From: VRUE01 sp963729995
GTDB lineage: Bacteria > Actinomycetota > Thermoleophilia > Solirubrobacterales > 70-9
Direction: 5' to 3'
Assembly (NCBI GenBank): GCA_963729995.1
Contig: CAVSPF010000003.1
Location: 558,001-622,000, forward strand
Length of the DNA: 64,000 nt
A program made the position numbers and the translations under genes. Every line of letters begins with the position of its first letter. Position 1 is the first letter of the stretch. A model generated the notes under the pieces. The model saw only the letters and a program-made list of their open reading frames with translations, had not been told where the DNA came from and did not search any database. Below are positions 16,164 through 23,950 of the stretch, piece after piece.

Positions 16164-16912
16164 CTGTCCATCCTGGCGACCACTAGACGCAGCCCCACAT
16201 CCAGCTCCGGCGCGGTGCGCAGGTCCCCATAGCGCTCGTCCCAGCAGCCGCTCTCCAGGTCGGAGCGCGGCGCTGAGAGTCCCGCTTCGGCCTCCTCGGG
16301 ACTGAGCAGGTGCCAGACGGAGCTGGCGCGACGCACGCCCGGATCGAGGTGCATCTCCGGCCTGTCCCAGAGCGCGCAGAAGAAGCCGTCTTGGCAGAGG
16401 CGGGGAACCGGGACGGGTTCTACGGAAGCGTTGGGCAGCAACGACGCCAGTTCCTCGATCGGCGGCATCGCATCGCCATGGATCTCCAGGGTGCGCGGGA
16501 AGTAGTCGCGCAGCCAGAGATCGGCTGGTGGCTCCGGGTCGAGGGTGAGGATCACGACCTGCCGCCGCGCTACCCGCGCCATCTCGGCCAAGCCCGCCTC
16601 CAGATTGGGCCAGTGCTGGACGGTGATGATCGCCATTGCCGCGTCGAAGCTGTTGTCTTCGAAGGGCAGCGATTCGGCGGTCGCCTGCACAACCGGGGCC
16701 GCGCCCGGCGGCCGCTGGGCGATCATCTCCGCTGAAGGCTCCACTGCCGTCACCTCGCGGTCGGCCGGCTCATAAGAGCCGCTGCCGGCACCGACGTTGA
16801 GGACGGTTCGTGCATCGCCCAAGGCGTCCTCAATTCGTGCCGCGATCCTGGGGTCGGGCCGGCGGATGTCGCTGTAGCCAATGCCGATCCGGTCGTAGGC
16901 GGCTTCGCTCAA
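16160..16912 (-). CDS. SAM-dependent methyltransferase
   Basis: A 250-residue class I methyltransferase with motif I VLNVGAGSGSYEP and the following acidic strand VTAVEPSAEM. FDAAMAIITVQHWPNLEAGL is the typical motif II region and precedes VARRQVVILTLDP. The resemblance is to the UbiE/arsenite-methyltransferase-like superfamily, but no Cys cluster is present. It overlaps its two neighbours by four bases each in a three-gene operon. Confidence 0.82.
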   Translation of the reverse strand: MSEAAYDRIGIGYSDIRRPDPRIAARIEDALGDARTVLNVGAGSGSYEPADREVTAVEPSAEMIAQRPPGAAPVVQATAESLPFEDNSFDAAMAIITVQHWPNLEAGLAEMARVARRQVVILTLDPEPPADLWLRDYFPRTLEIHGDAMPPIEELASLLPNASVEPVPVPRLCQDGFFCALWDRPEMHLDPGVRRASSVWHLLSPEEAEAGLSAPRSDLESGCWDERYGDLRTAPELDVGLRLVVARMDR

Positions 16913-17397
16913 GGACCGTCTCCTTCGCTCTTCGGGCTGAAGGCGAGCAGGGGCAGCGCTTCGACCAGCCTCTCGCGTGCCTCGGGCGACCCGTCATAGC
17001 GGAAGCCCGCGAGGCGGGAAAGCACCCCGCGCACGATGTGACGGATGAGCCGACTTCGCTGCTCGTAGCGGGCTACTGCGGCGGCAGCCTCCACCGGCTC
17101 CAGTGATCGCACGAGCGGCTCGAAGCGAAGCCCCGCGATTTGCACCTGGGTCGCGCCGTCGGCGAGGACGTTGAGCCGCCAGTTCGCGTTGGGCCCGAAG
17201 CCCGACATCACGACTGCCTCGCACTTGTCGGGGTCCCAGTGGACGACCTCGAGCATCGTGCGGTGCAGGCGGCCGCTGCGGCGACCACGGTGGGTTAGAA
17301 GCAGGAAGCGGTGGCCGAGCAGCCGCCCCGCACCGATGTCGTAGAGGCCGATCGGGAGCCGAAGCGCCCGGCGAAGAATCGTGCCAGGTCGTGCCAT
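16909..17397 (-). CDS. DDN-family nitroreductase/quinone reductase (F420-type)
   Basis: A 162-residue member of the family that includes the deazaflavin-dependent nitroreductase of mycobacteria. Typical blocks are LLLTHRGRRSGRLHRTMLEV and VVMSGFGPNANWRLNVLAD, which shape the F420 or quinone pocket. Members reduce quinones or nitro compounds, or are simply fold homologues. TAGCCT ends six bases before the ATG, pointing to a leaderless mRNA. It is first of a three-gene operon with a methyltransferase and an acetyltransferase. Confidence 0.8.
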   Translation of the reverse strand: MARPGTILRRALRLPIGLYDIGAGRLLGHRFLLLTHRGRRSGRLHRTMLEVVHWDPDKCEAVVMSGFGPNANWRLNVLADGATQVQIAGLRFEPLVRSLEPVEAAAAVARYEQRSRLIRHIVRGVLSRLAGFRYDGSPEARERLVEALPLLAFSPKSEGDGP

Positions 17398-17511
17398 CGC
17401 GTCAGGCTACGCGAACCGGCGCCGATTGCCGATGCCCTTTTTTCTGGAAGAGCCAGCCGAGGAGAGCTGAGGCTGGCGGAGCCGAAGAGACGGGCAGTGC
17501 GGCGGTCCTGC

Positions 17512-19224
17512 CTACCCGGAGGGGCAGGGGCCCCGTAGCGGTATGGCCTTATCGGAGAGAGAGGGCTCGTCGGCGTCTCCGAGGTCGGTTAGGTCTTTGG
17601 CTCCGCCGAAGGCACTCGACACAAGCGCTTTCAGGCGAATCTGGCCGGCGTTACGATCGATCTCGACCCGCAGGCGGAAGGCCTCGAAGACCGCGCGGCG
17701 AAGCTCGGGGTCGGCCGCCGCCAGCCGCTTGCCGAGGTCGGGCAGGGCGCCGAGAACCGCACAGGCGTCCTCGACATCGACGGCGCTGCTGTCGCGCCGT
17801 GAGCCTTCGAGCTGGGCGAGTGCCGCCGCGGCTTGCTCGCGCTCGGTCTTGAGTATGCGGATGCGCTTGCCGACCACGAGCGGGTCGACCCCGGCCTCGA
17901 TCGCGGCGAGCTGGCGCTCGATCCGCTGGTCGACCTCGCCGAGCTGCCGCGCGACGCGCTTGCGCTTGTCGCCGTCGCGGTTGCGCAGCTCGCTCGTCAG
18001 GGTTGAGCTCTGTTTGCGGAAATGGGCAAGCCGCTCGGACCCGAAGATCCGGCTGGCGAAGAAGCTGTCGATCAGCGTCGTGAGGCTGTCCTCGCGGACG
18101 TACTGCCACTTGCCGTGTCCGACCGCCTCGGCGGCCCGGTCGCCGTAGGAGGTGCGGTAGCCGCAGGTGTAGTAGGTCGGCTCGCCTTTGCGAGCGCGGC
18201 CCTGCATCCGCAGCGGGTTGTGGCCGGTTGCGCAGTGGACGATGCCCCGCAGCTCGTAGGAGCGCTGTTGGGGGCGACGGCGGCGGTTGCCGCCCTGGCC
18301 CGTGCTGCGCCGCTGCATCTCGGCTTGAGCCCGCTCGAACTGATCGTCTGAGATCAGCGCCTCGTGGCGCTCGTCAGCTTCGACCCATTCGTCCCGCTCG
18401 CGCCGAACCACCGGCCCGGCGCCCTGCTTGTGGGCGCGCGAGTCGAGCCGGTTCCAGTAGAGGCGGCCGGTGTAGGTGGGGTTTTCGAGCATCGAGCGGA
18501 TCGTCGTCTTCGCCCACTTGCCGGCGGTGTTTCGCTTGGAGTCGACGTGGCTGGGCGGCGGCGGGCCGCCGGGCCGGTTCAGGTGGTTGGCGATCTCCTT
18601 GTAGCCGGCGCCGGCGAGGAAGCGCTCGAAGATCTCGACGATCACCGGCGAGCGCTCGGGGTCGGGGATGAGCCGCGACTTCTGATCGCCGGTCTTGGCC
18701 CGCGCCGGGTCGGGGTGGGGCTCGTGGCGCAGACGGTAGCCGTAGGGAGCGCGACCGCCGTTGCGGTAGCCCTGCCGCGTGTTCTCCTTCTGCCCTCGCC
18801 GCACTTCGCGGCCCAGCTTCTCGACCTCGAACTGGTCGAGCGCCTGGAACATGTGGCGGATCAGCCGCCCCTCGGGGCTGGTCTGATCGCCGGCGCTGAG
18901 CGCGTAGAAGACCTCGACCCCGGCCCGCGTCATCTCGCGCTCGTAGGTGAGCGCATGGAACAGATCGCGGCTGAGGCGCGAGGTGGCATAGATGATCACC
19001 GCATCGAAGCGCCTGGCGTCGCGCTCCTTGGCCTCGCGCAGCAGCTCTGCCCAGCCGGCCCGGTCATCGCGCCGGCCCGCCTCCTGGTCGGTGAACTCGC
19101 AGACGATCTCTCCGCCCAGCTCCGCGGCTTTGGAGGCGCATTCGGAGCGCTGGGAGGGGAAGGAGAGGGTCGGGTCCTGCTTGTCCTTGCTGGAGAGGCA
19201 CCCGTACCAGGCGAAGCGGCGCAT
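17512..19224 (-). CDS. Large serine recombinase, catalytic Arg replaced by Cys
   Basis: A 570-residue large serine recombinase. The N-terminal resolvase domain (about 1-150) has YGCLSS with the likely nucleophile S11, the helix pair TSRLSRD and FHALTYE, and the RLIRHMFQALDQFEVEK linker. A recombinase domain (about 170-290) with GRAPYGYRL follows, then a zinc-ribbon-like segment with spaced Cys and a C-terminal coiled coil. In the usual Y-x-R-x-S motif the Arg, a catalytic residue in resolvases, is Cys9 (TGC, one base from CGC), so activity is doubtful. Its ATG overlaps the stop of the AbiEii remnant (TGATG). The 3' end contains a 13-bp copy of the tRNA-Glu 3' end. Confidence 0.88.
   Translation of the reverse strand: MRRFAWYGCLSSKDKQDPTLSFPSQRSECASKAAELGGEIVCEFTDQEAGRRDDRAGWAELLREAKERDARRFDAVIIYATSRLSRDLFHALTYEREMTRAGVEVFYALSAGDQTSPEGRLIRHMFQALDQFEVEKLGREVRRGQKENTRQGYRNGGRAPYGYRLRHEPHPDPARAKTGDQKSRLIPDPERSPVIVEIFERFLAGAGYKEIANHLNRPGGPPPPSHVDSKRNTAGKWAKTTIRSMLENPTYTGRLYWNRLDSRAHKQGAGPVVRRERDEWVEADERHEALISDDQFERAQAEMQRRSTGQGGNRRRRPQQRSYELRGIVHCATGHNPLRMQGRARKGEPTYYTCGYRTSYGDRAAEAVGHGKWQYVREDSLTTLIDSFFASRIFGSERLAHFRKQSSTLTSELRNRDGDKRKRVARQLGEVDQRIERQLAAIEAGVDPLVVGKRIRILKTEREQAAAALAQLEGSRRDSSAVDVEDACAVLGALPDLGKRLAAADPELRRAVFEAFRLRVEIDRNAGQIRLKALVSSAFGGAKDLTDLGDADEPSLSDKAIPLRGPCPSG
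17531..17543 (+). repeat. 13-bp copy of the tRNA-Glu 3' end, att-like
   Basis: CCCCGTAGCGGTA is identical to the last 13 bases of tRNA-Glu at 13368-13380. It lies inside the last codons of the recombinase gene. Duplication of a tRNA end beside an integrase gene is the usual mark of a past integration; that reading is inference. Confidence 0.5.
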
Positions 19225-19561
19225 CAGGTGCTCCTTCCCGTAGTCGAGTTATCTGCGACCCAGCGTCGCTGGGCTGAATCCCATCTCCCCGCAGCGATCT
19301 CGCTGCTCAAGACGGGGTCGAGGAGAGCGGCCGCGTCACGGTGTCCCTCGTGCTCCTCGCTCGCGTGGCGAGGCGCAGGTCGAGCGCAAAGCCGCCCTTC
19401 AGCAGCCATTGCCCGGGGGCGACGGCGAGGAGCCGAGCAAGCAGGCGATCGAAGGCGACGCGCTCGCGGTCGCGGGCGAGGCGCGCGCCGTCACCGCCGG
19501 CGCGGTCCTTGAGGCGCTGCTCGAGCGCCTGGCGAAACGCGGCTGCGTCCCGATACCTCAC
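19224..19561 (-). pseudogene. abiEii: AbiEii-type nucleotidyltransferase toxin, internally deleted
   Basis: Remnant of a type IV (AbiE) toxin gene. The first ~70 residues are intact: a helical start then the nucleotidyltransferase GG motif in WLLKGGFALDLRL followed by ARSTRDT. At the point where the catalytic Asp pair should follow, the frame runs into VTRPLSSTPS and stops at 19307. In another frame, 19409 down to 19224 encodes what looks like the C-terminal end (ALLDPVLSSEIAAGRWDSAQ). About 200 residues are therefore missing and the frame has shifted. The ATG overlaps the abiEi stop, and the old stop overlaps the recombinase ATG. The product is probably inactive. Confidence 0.65.
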
Positions 19562-20160
19562 GCCGGCGCCCCCTCCAGGCTTCGCTCGATGAATCTGCGA
19601 ACCCGCGCCGAGCTGTGCGAGGCCGCGCCCCGCAGCCGCCGCGGCGTGGTGAGCCCGCGCTGCAGGGCTTGGCGCACGGCGAGATCGATCTGCTCGGGCT
19701 GCGCGCCCGCCTCCAGCGCGTCGACGATGGTACGCTCCGGGCCCGTCACCGGCAGGCCGGCGATGCTTTGGACTTCCGCCTTGCCGGGCGGCCGGTTCAG
19801 CGTGTGCAGCCGCACGCCCGCGCGGCGGCGCTGGCCGCGCTCTGCGCGCGGCAGCGAGAGGTGAACGACCGCGGGGATCACGTCGGAGAGGTCGTGGAGC
19901 TCGAGGGCGCTCTCGTGCGAGACCACCGCTCCCGCGTCGCGCAGCGGCAGCCAGGCCGCCATCACGTGCTCGTGGGGGCTGGAGGGGAAGTGCCGCAACC
20001 GGTAGAGCCCCCGGCGCGTGCGCTCGTAGCGGCCTCCGGGCCGGGCGTGGTGGCGCAGCGTGCTGCGGTCCATGCCGGCGCTCACCGCCTGTTGGGCGGT
20101 GAAGTACCCGGCCTGTGCCTCCGCCATGTTGTAGAGGCCATCGTGATCTATGTCAGACAC
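19558..20160 (-). CDS. abiEi: AbiEi-type antitoxin/transcription factor
   Basis: A 200-residue AbiEi-family protein: an N-terminal winged helix (EAQAGYFTAQQAVSAGM, RSTLRHHARPGGRYERTRRG) and a C-terminal antitoxin domain with VVSHESALELHDLSD and GLPVTGPERTIVDALEAG. AbiEi neutralises AbiEii and represses its own operon. GTG 20160 is chosen because a perfect TATAAT lies seven bases upstream (leaderless) and because VSDIDHDGLYNMAEAQ fits the family N-terminus; ATG 20127 is the alternative. Its partner toxin is broken, so it may persist only as a repressor. Confidence 0.78.
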   Translation of the reverse strand: MSDIDHDGLYNMAEAQAGYFTAQQAVSAGMDRSTLRHHARPGGRYERTRRGLYRLRHFPSSPHEHVMAAWLPLRDAGAVVSHESALELHDLSDVIPAVVHLSLPRAERGQRRRAGVRLHTLNRPPGKAEVQSIAGLPVTGPERTIVDALEAGAQPEQIDLAVRQALQRGLTTPRRLRGAASHSSARVRRFIERSLEGAPA

Positions 20161-20190
20161 ATTGATGATTATATCACCCAAGTATCTGAC
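20152..20190 (-). promoter_or_regulatory. abiEi promoter with inverted repeat
   Basis: On the minus strand TATAAT (20173-20168) precedes the GTG start by seven bases. GTCAGA at 20152 and TCTGAC at 20185-20190 form an inverted repeat flanking this -10 element. AbiEi proteins bind inverted repeats in their own promoter, so this is the likely operator. Confidence 0.6.
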
Positions 20191-20282
20191 TAGCTGTACT
20201 CCGCCGCTCGGCGGCGATGGGGCGCCGAGCGACTCGGCTTCGCGGCGGCGCCGGTCGAGGCGCGAGGCAGCGCATGCGCCGA

Positions 20283-20411
20283 TCATCGGTCGCTGCCTTC
20301 GGCGGCGTGGCCGCGCTGAGCGGCGAGCAGCAGGTCGAAGATCGCCTTGGCCTGCTCGCGGCGGAGCTGGTCGTCCAGCGCCGATCCGGGTTTCGTCTGC
20401 TCGATCGACAT
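20283..20411 (-). CDS. Possible 42-aa protein
   Basis: A short ORF starting MSIEQTKPGSALDDQLRREQ and ending QRGHAAEGSDR, in the gap after the replication-relaxation gene. Composition is soluble and helical and looks protein-like, but there is no clear ribosome site and nothing to name it by. It could equally be chance in GC-rich DNA. Confidence 0.3.
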   Translation of the reverse strand: MSIEQTKPGSALDDQLRREQAKAIFDLLLAAQRGHAAEGSDR

Positions 20412-20521
20412 CGTGGCTTCGAGGTTGCCATCTTGGCGAGCCCCGCGGCGGCCGTTTCGATGTGCCGGTCGCCGCCGTGGCGGTCCTCCCCCGACATGCC
20501 CAGCCCCATGATCGCCGGATC

Positions 20522-22162
20522 TCAAGCCAAATCCCCCGCAGGCTCGATCTCGGCGAGCGTTTCGCCCGCGCAGAAGTGGCAGCGGAAGGCGACGTGGTAG
20601 CGCTTGCGCTCGTAGCGCGCCCGCTCGGGGTCGGGGTAGGCGATCTCGCCGCAGGCGCGGCAGCGGCGCAGCGCGCGGCGGTCGATCTCGGAGAGGAAGC
20701 TCTCGGGGCCGCTGCGAAGGCGGGCCGGGAGGCGCCGCGCCTTGTGGCGCCGCCGCGCCTCCCCCTCGCGCCAGGCAAGGTAGTCGGCGCGCAGGCGCTC
20801 CTGCCCGGCGCGCGAGCGGCCGTCGTCGGCGGCTTTCTGCTCGAGGAGCCAGGAGGCATCGGCGCCGCTCAGCAGCTCGCCGGCTTGCAGGCGCCCGCGC
20901 GCCGCGCGCAGCGCCGGCCCCTCGCCGAAGCGCTCGGCGAGGCGATCGAGCTGGCCGAGCTGCGCGGAGCGGCAGTGCTCGGCAAGGCGCTCGAAGGCAA
21001 GGCGCTCCGCGGCGGCAGGCTCGCGCTCGGCGAGCCGCAGGTGCAGGGGGTCGGCGAACATTCCGCCGAGCGCCAGCAGGGCGCGGCGCTCGGCCTCCGC
21101 CAGCGGCCCGTCCCGCTCCACGGTGTGTTCGAGCGCTGTCGCCGCGCGCTCGCCGAGGCGCTCGATCCCCCAGTCTCGGTGGCGCCAGGAGCGCAGGCGG
21201 TCCCGCAGCGCCGCGGGGTCGGCGCGCAGCCGCTCGCGCTCGGCTTCCTCCTGGCGGCGCTCGGCCTCTCGCCGGGCCAGGTCTTCGTCGTGGGGGCGGC
21301 GCGCCTCGCGGAGCGCGGCGAGCAGGTCGACGGGCTGCTCGCCCTCCTCGCAACTGAGCAGCCAGCCCGGCTCGCTGGCGGTCTGCTCTAGCCTCCTCGC
21401 CAGGTCGCAGGCGCAGGTCAAGAGCCGCGCGTCGCGCCCCAGCTCCTTGACCATCGCGGCGAGGAAGGAGCGGGCGCGGCGCTCGGTGGTGGTGATGAAC
21501 AGCAGCGCCGGGCAGAATGCGTGGCGCTCGCGCCAGGCTTCCGCTCTTGCGTACTCGGCGTAGCCGCCCGCCTTCTGCTTGAGGCGGCGGTGCGACATCG
21601 TCCCCCTGTCCAGCTCGACGAAGGCGAGCAGGCTGCGCCCATCGGCGTCGGCGATATCGACGAAGGCGTCGGGGGCGATGGCGCGCTGCTCGCGCTTCGC
21701 CCAGGTCGAGAACGGCTCGCGGGCCTCGCCCTCGCGCTCGAAGCGGGCCAGCTCGATCCCCTCCGGCAGCGTCCTCGCCAGGGCCACGTAGAGGTCGCTG
21801 AGCGCGGCGGCGTGGGCGAGGAAGAGCGGGTGGGGCTCGCGGCGCTCGCCGCCGCGCGGCGCCGGGCCGCCCGTGAGGAGCGCCTCGCCCCTGCGCGTCG
21901 GCCAGAGGTGGTGGGGAGCCGAGCCGCGTTCGCGGTAGGGGCGGCTGCGCCCGGCGAGGCCGGACCGGGCGAGCCGGGCGCAGCGGTAGCGCAGGGTCCG
22001 CGCGGGGGTCTCGGCGAGGATCGCCGCGAGCTGGTTCTGGGTCAGCACCCGGTGGCGGTGAAGCAGCGAGAGGATGCGCAGGTCCAGATCGGAGAGCGGC
22101 ACGGTCGGCTCGTGCGAGCGCGAGCGGCGTCGCCGCGGCGTAGGCGCTGAGGATCGAGTCAC
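20522..22162 (-). CDS. Replication-relaxation family protein
   Basis: A 546-residue protein whose N-terminal half fits the replication-relaxation family of mobile elements. The N-terminus has a winged-helix DNA-binding domain (LRILSLLHRHRVLTQNQLAA then RTLRYRCARLARSGL). Next is a nuclease-like fold with APDAFVDIAD, FVELDRGTMSHRRLKQKAGGY and PALLFITTTERRAR. The D, E-x-D and K spacing resembles a restriction-endonuclease core. The C-terminal half is Arg/Glu-rich helix and ends in two Cys pairs (CRACGE and CHFCAG), a zinc ribbon. GTG 22162 is a tentative start; GTG 22102 is possible. It probably serves replication or transfer of the element that carries the recombinase and AbiE genes. Confidence 0.65.
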   Translation of the reverse strand: MTRSSAPTPRRRRSRSHEPTVPLSDLDLRILSLLHRHRVLTQNQLAAILAETPARTLRYRCARLARSGLAGRSRPYRERGSAPHHLWPTRRGEALLTGGPAPRGGERREPHPLFLAHAAALSDLYVALARTLPEGIELARFEREGEAREPFSTWAKREQRAIAPDAFVDIADADGRSLLAFVELDRGTMSHRRLKQKAGGYAEYARAEAWRERHAFCPALLFITTTERRARSFLAAMVKELGRDARLLTCACDLARRLEQTASEPGWLLSCEEGEQPVDLLAALREARRPHDEDLARREAERRQEEAERERLRADPAALRDRLRSWRHRDWGIERLGERAATALEHTVERDGPLAEAERRALLALGGMFADPLHLRLAEREPAAAERLAFERLAEHCRSAQLGQLDRLAERFGEGPALRAARGRLQAGELLSGADASWLLEQKAADDGRSRAGQERLRADYLAWREGEARRRHKARRLPARLRSGPESFLSEIDRRALRRCRACGEIAYPDPERARYERKRYHVAFRCHFCAGETLAEIEPAGDLA

Positions 22163-22717
22163 CGTCGCTCGCCTCCCGGCCGCGCGGGGATCGTCCTCGC
22201 CACCACAACGCCGCCGCCTCCGATGGTGGCGATCTGAGCGCGCCGGCACGGCGCCGAGGCGCTGCCTCCAGCGCGGAGGAGGGGAGCCGCTGTGTCGCCA
22301 GCGCCGAGGCGATCGCGGTCGCGCCGAGTGCGATAGAGGCCGCCGAGGCGGCGAAGCGCTGCGGAGCCGGCGCGGAGGCGATAGCGGGGTCGCCGAGCGA
22401 GTGAGGTGCGAGCCGGGGCGCGGCGAGTGGCGCCCGATGAGGAGGACGAGGACCGACCCGGCGTCAATGGATGTGCATCGGGGTGAGTGAATAGTCGGGT
22501 GCGGGCGAGGAGCCGCGATCGGCGCCGCGATGCGGAATCCTCGCGCCCCGGGCTTGCCAGTCGGAGCCTCGGCGACCGGCAAGCTCGCGGCTGCATGCGG
22601 CTGCCGTCCACAAACGCGCGAACGCGCGTCTGTGGCCTGGCGGGGCAGCCGGCCCCTCGCCCCCCTGCGCGGGTGAGGGGGCGGGGGGGCGGCTGCGGGG
22701 CTGGAGTCCAAAGGTAC

Positions 22718-22763
22718 CATCGACACTGTTGTCCAGCGCGGGCGGCGTTTGCATCGGACAGCC
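22718..22763 (+). repeat. Left copy of a ~46-bp direct repeat
   Basis: CCATCG, then TGTTGTCCA, then GTTTGCATCGG occur in the same order and spacing at 23321-23366. The two copies flank the degenerate repeat block. Confidence 0.5.
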
Positions 22764-22814
22764 AAGCGGGGGCGACCTTCCGCTCGCCACGGTTCGCCTC
22801 GCCTTTCACGCTGC

Positions 22815-23278
22815 GCCTCGCTGCATCTCTACAACTACAGAGCCACGAAGCCCGAAAGTGGGTCACTGCGCGCGGCGCTCCGCTGCCCGTCATCGTGCCC
22901 CGCTGCGTTGCATCCTCACCCACTGCGCCACCCCCATCGTCGGCCGCTTCGCGCAATGGCCCAGCGCGCCTGGACTGGGGCAGGGGCCGCCGCCCGCCCG
23001 CCGCGGCTCGCCTCCGATGGATGCGCTTCGCTGCATCTACAAGAACAGGAGAGCGAACCCCGAAAGTGGTCCCCCCCAGCGGGACGGAGACCGGTCCGGC
23101 TCCGTCGTCTGCTTGGCCTGCGAAATCGCGCATAGCTCTCACAACTACGGAGCAGGCAGCCGCAAAAGTGGTCCCCCCCAAAGGGATGGCTCGACTCGCT
23201 CCCGTTCGTCTGCTTGGCCTGGAAATCGCTCATCGCCCTCACCACTACGGAGGAGGCAGCCGCGAAAGTGGACACCTC
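22815..23278. repeat. Block of degenerate ~55-bp units at ~100-bp spacing
   Basis: Four recognisable copies begin near 22815, 23025, 23126 and 23224. Shared parts on the plus strand are ATCGC.CAT, ACTAC.GAG, GGCAGCCGC and AAAGTGG, the last often followed by TCCCCCC. The distances (about 210, 101 and 98 bases) are not multiples of three, and the reading frame shifts between copies, so the block is not a coding repeat. The 1,240-base gap from 22163 to 23403 holds no gene that I can support, only this block and the flanking direct repeat. Confidence 0.6.
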
Positions 23279-23320
23279 GGGAGGACGGATCACGTAGGGA
23301 ACCCAAGGCCGACCGCCGAG

Positions 23321-23366
23321 CGCCATCGCATTTGTTGTCCATGCGGCGGGCCGTTTGCATCGGCTC
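23321..23366 (+). repeat. Right copy of a ~46-bp direct repeat
   Basis: This matches 22718-22763 (TGTTGTCCA and GTTTGCATCGG blocks). It ends about 40 bases before the truncated CDF transporter gene, which suggests it marks one edge of an insertion. Confidence 0.5.
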
Positions 23367-23403
23367 GGCGTCGGACGGGGCGAGTGCAGAGCCAGGGCGG
23401 GCG

Positions 23404-23934
23404 ATGGCGCTGGGCCGCCCCCGTTTCGGGCGACACTCGATCGCCCTGGTCGGCTTCGGGGCCGACAGCGTGGTCGAGGGTTTGGCGGCAGTTGTCGTGC
23501 TCTGGCGCTTTGCCGCTTCCAGGTCGGGCTCTGAGGCAGCGGAGACACGCGCCCAGAAGCTGATCGGAGCGGGCTTCTTGCTGATTGCGGCCTACGTCGG
23601 TGTGGAGGCGGCGCGGACGCTGATCGGCGCAGATCACCCCGACCCGAGCTGGGTCGGGATCGGCTTGGCGGCCGTGGCCCTCGTGACGATGCCGCCGCTG
23701 GCGCGGGCCAAGTCCCGCGTCGCCCATCGGCTCGGCTCCTCGGCGACCCACAGCGAGGGCCGCCAGAACCTCCTCTGCGCCTACCTGTCGGCCGGACTGC
23801 TCCTCGGACTTGGGGCAAACGCCCTGCTCGGATGGTGGTGGGCCGATCCGATCACCGCGCTCGCCATCGCTGGGGTCGCCCTCTATGAGGGGCGCGAAGC
23901 CTGGCGTGGCAACGCCTGCTGCGAGGCCTGCTGA
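23404..23934 (+). pseudogene. Cation diffusion facilitator, N-terminus missing
   Basis: A 176-residue CDF-like metal-efflux protein. The helix SIALVGFGADSVVEGLAAVVV keeps the family Asp motif, and HSEGRQNLLCAYLSAGLLLG with WWWADPITALAIAGVALYEG are the later helices. Family members begin with a further helix of about 30-40 residues that is absent here: the reading frame upstream of ATG 23404 enters the repeat block. A 5' truncation by insertion or deletion is the simplest explanation. The rest of the coding sequence is intact, so a shortened protein may still be made. It ends 16 bases from the convergent mntH gene. Confidence 0.65.
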
Positions 23935-23950
23935 TCCGGCCCCGCGGCGC

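Noticed and set aside
20283..22208. 641-residue minus-strand ORF overlapping the replication-relaxation gene
   Set aside because: Composition is an Arg/Pro/Ala run typical of an out-of-frame shadow in GC-rich DNA; the alternative frame has clear domains and zinc Cys pairs.
22815..23278. CRISPR array
   Set aside because: The repeated units are ~55 bp, degenerate and unevenly spaced, with no short constant repeat and no cas genes.
22159..23360. Protein with ~33-residue repeats (TTFAAA..SVVVRAM) on the minus strand
   Set aside because: The reading frame changes between neighbouring units because unit lengths are not multiples of three, so the repeat is not a single coding sequence.
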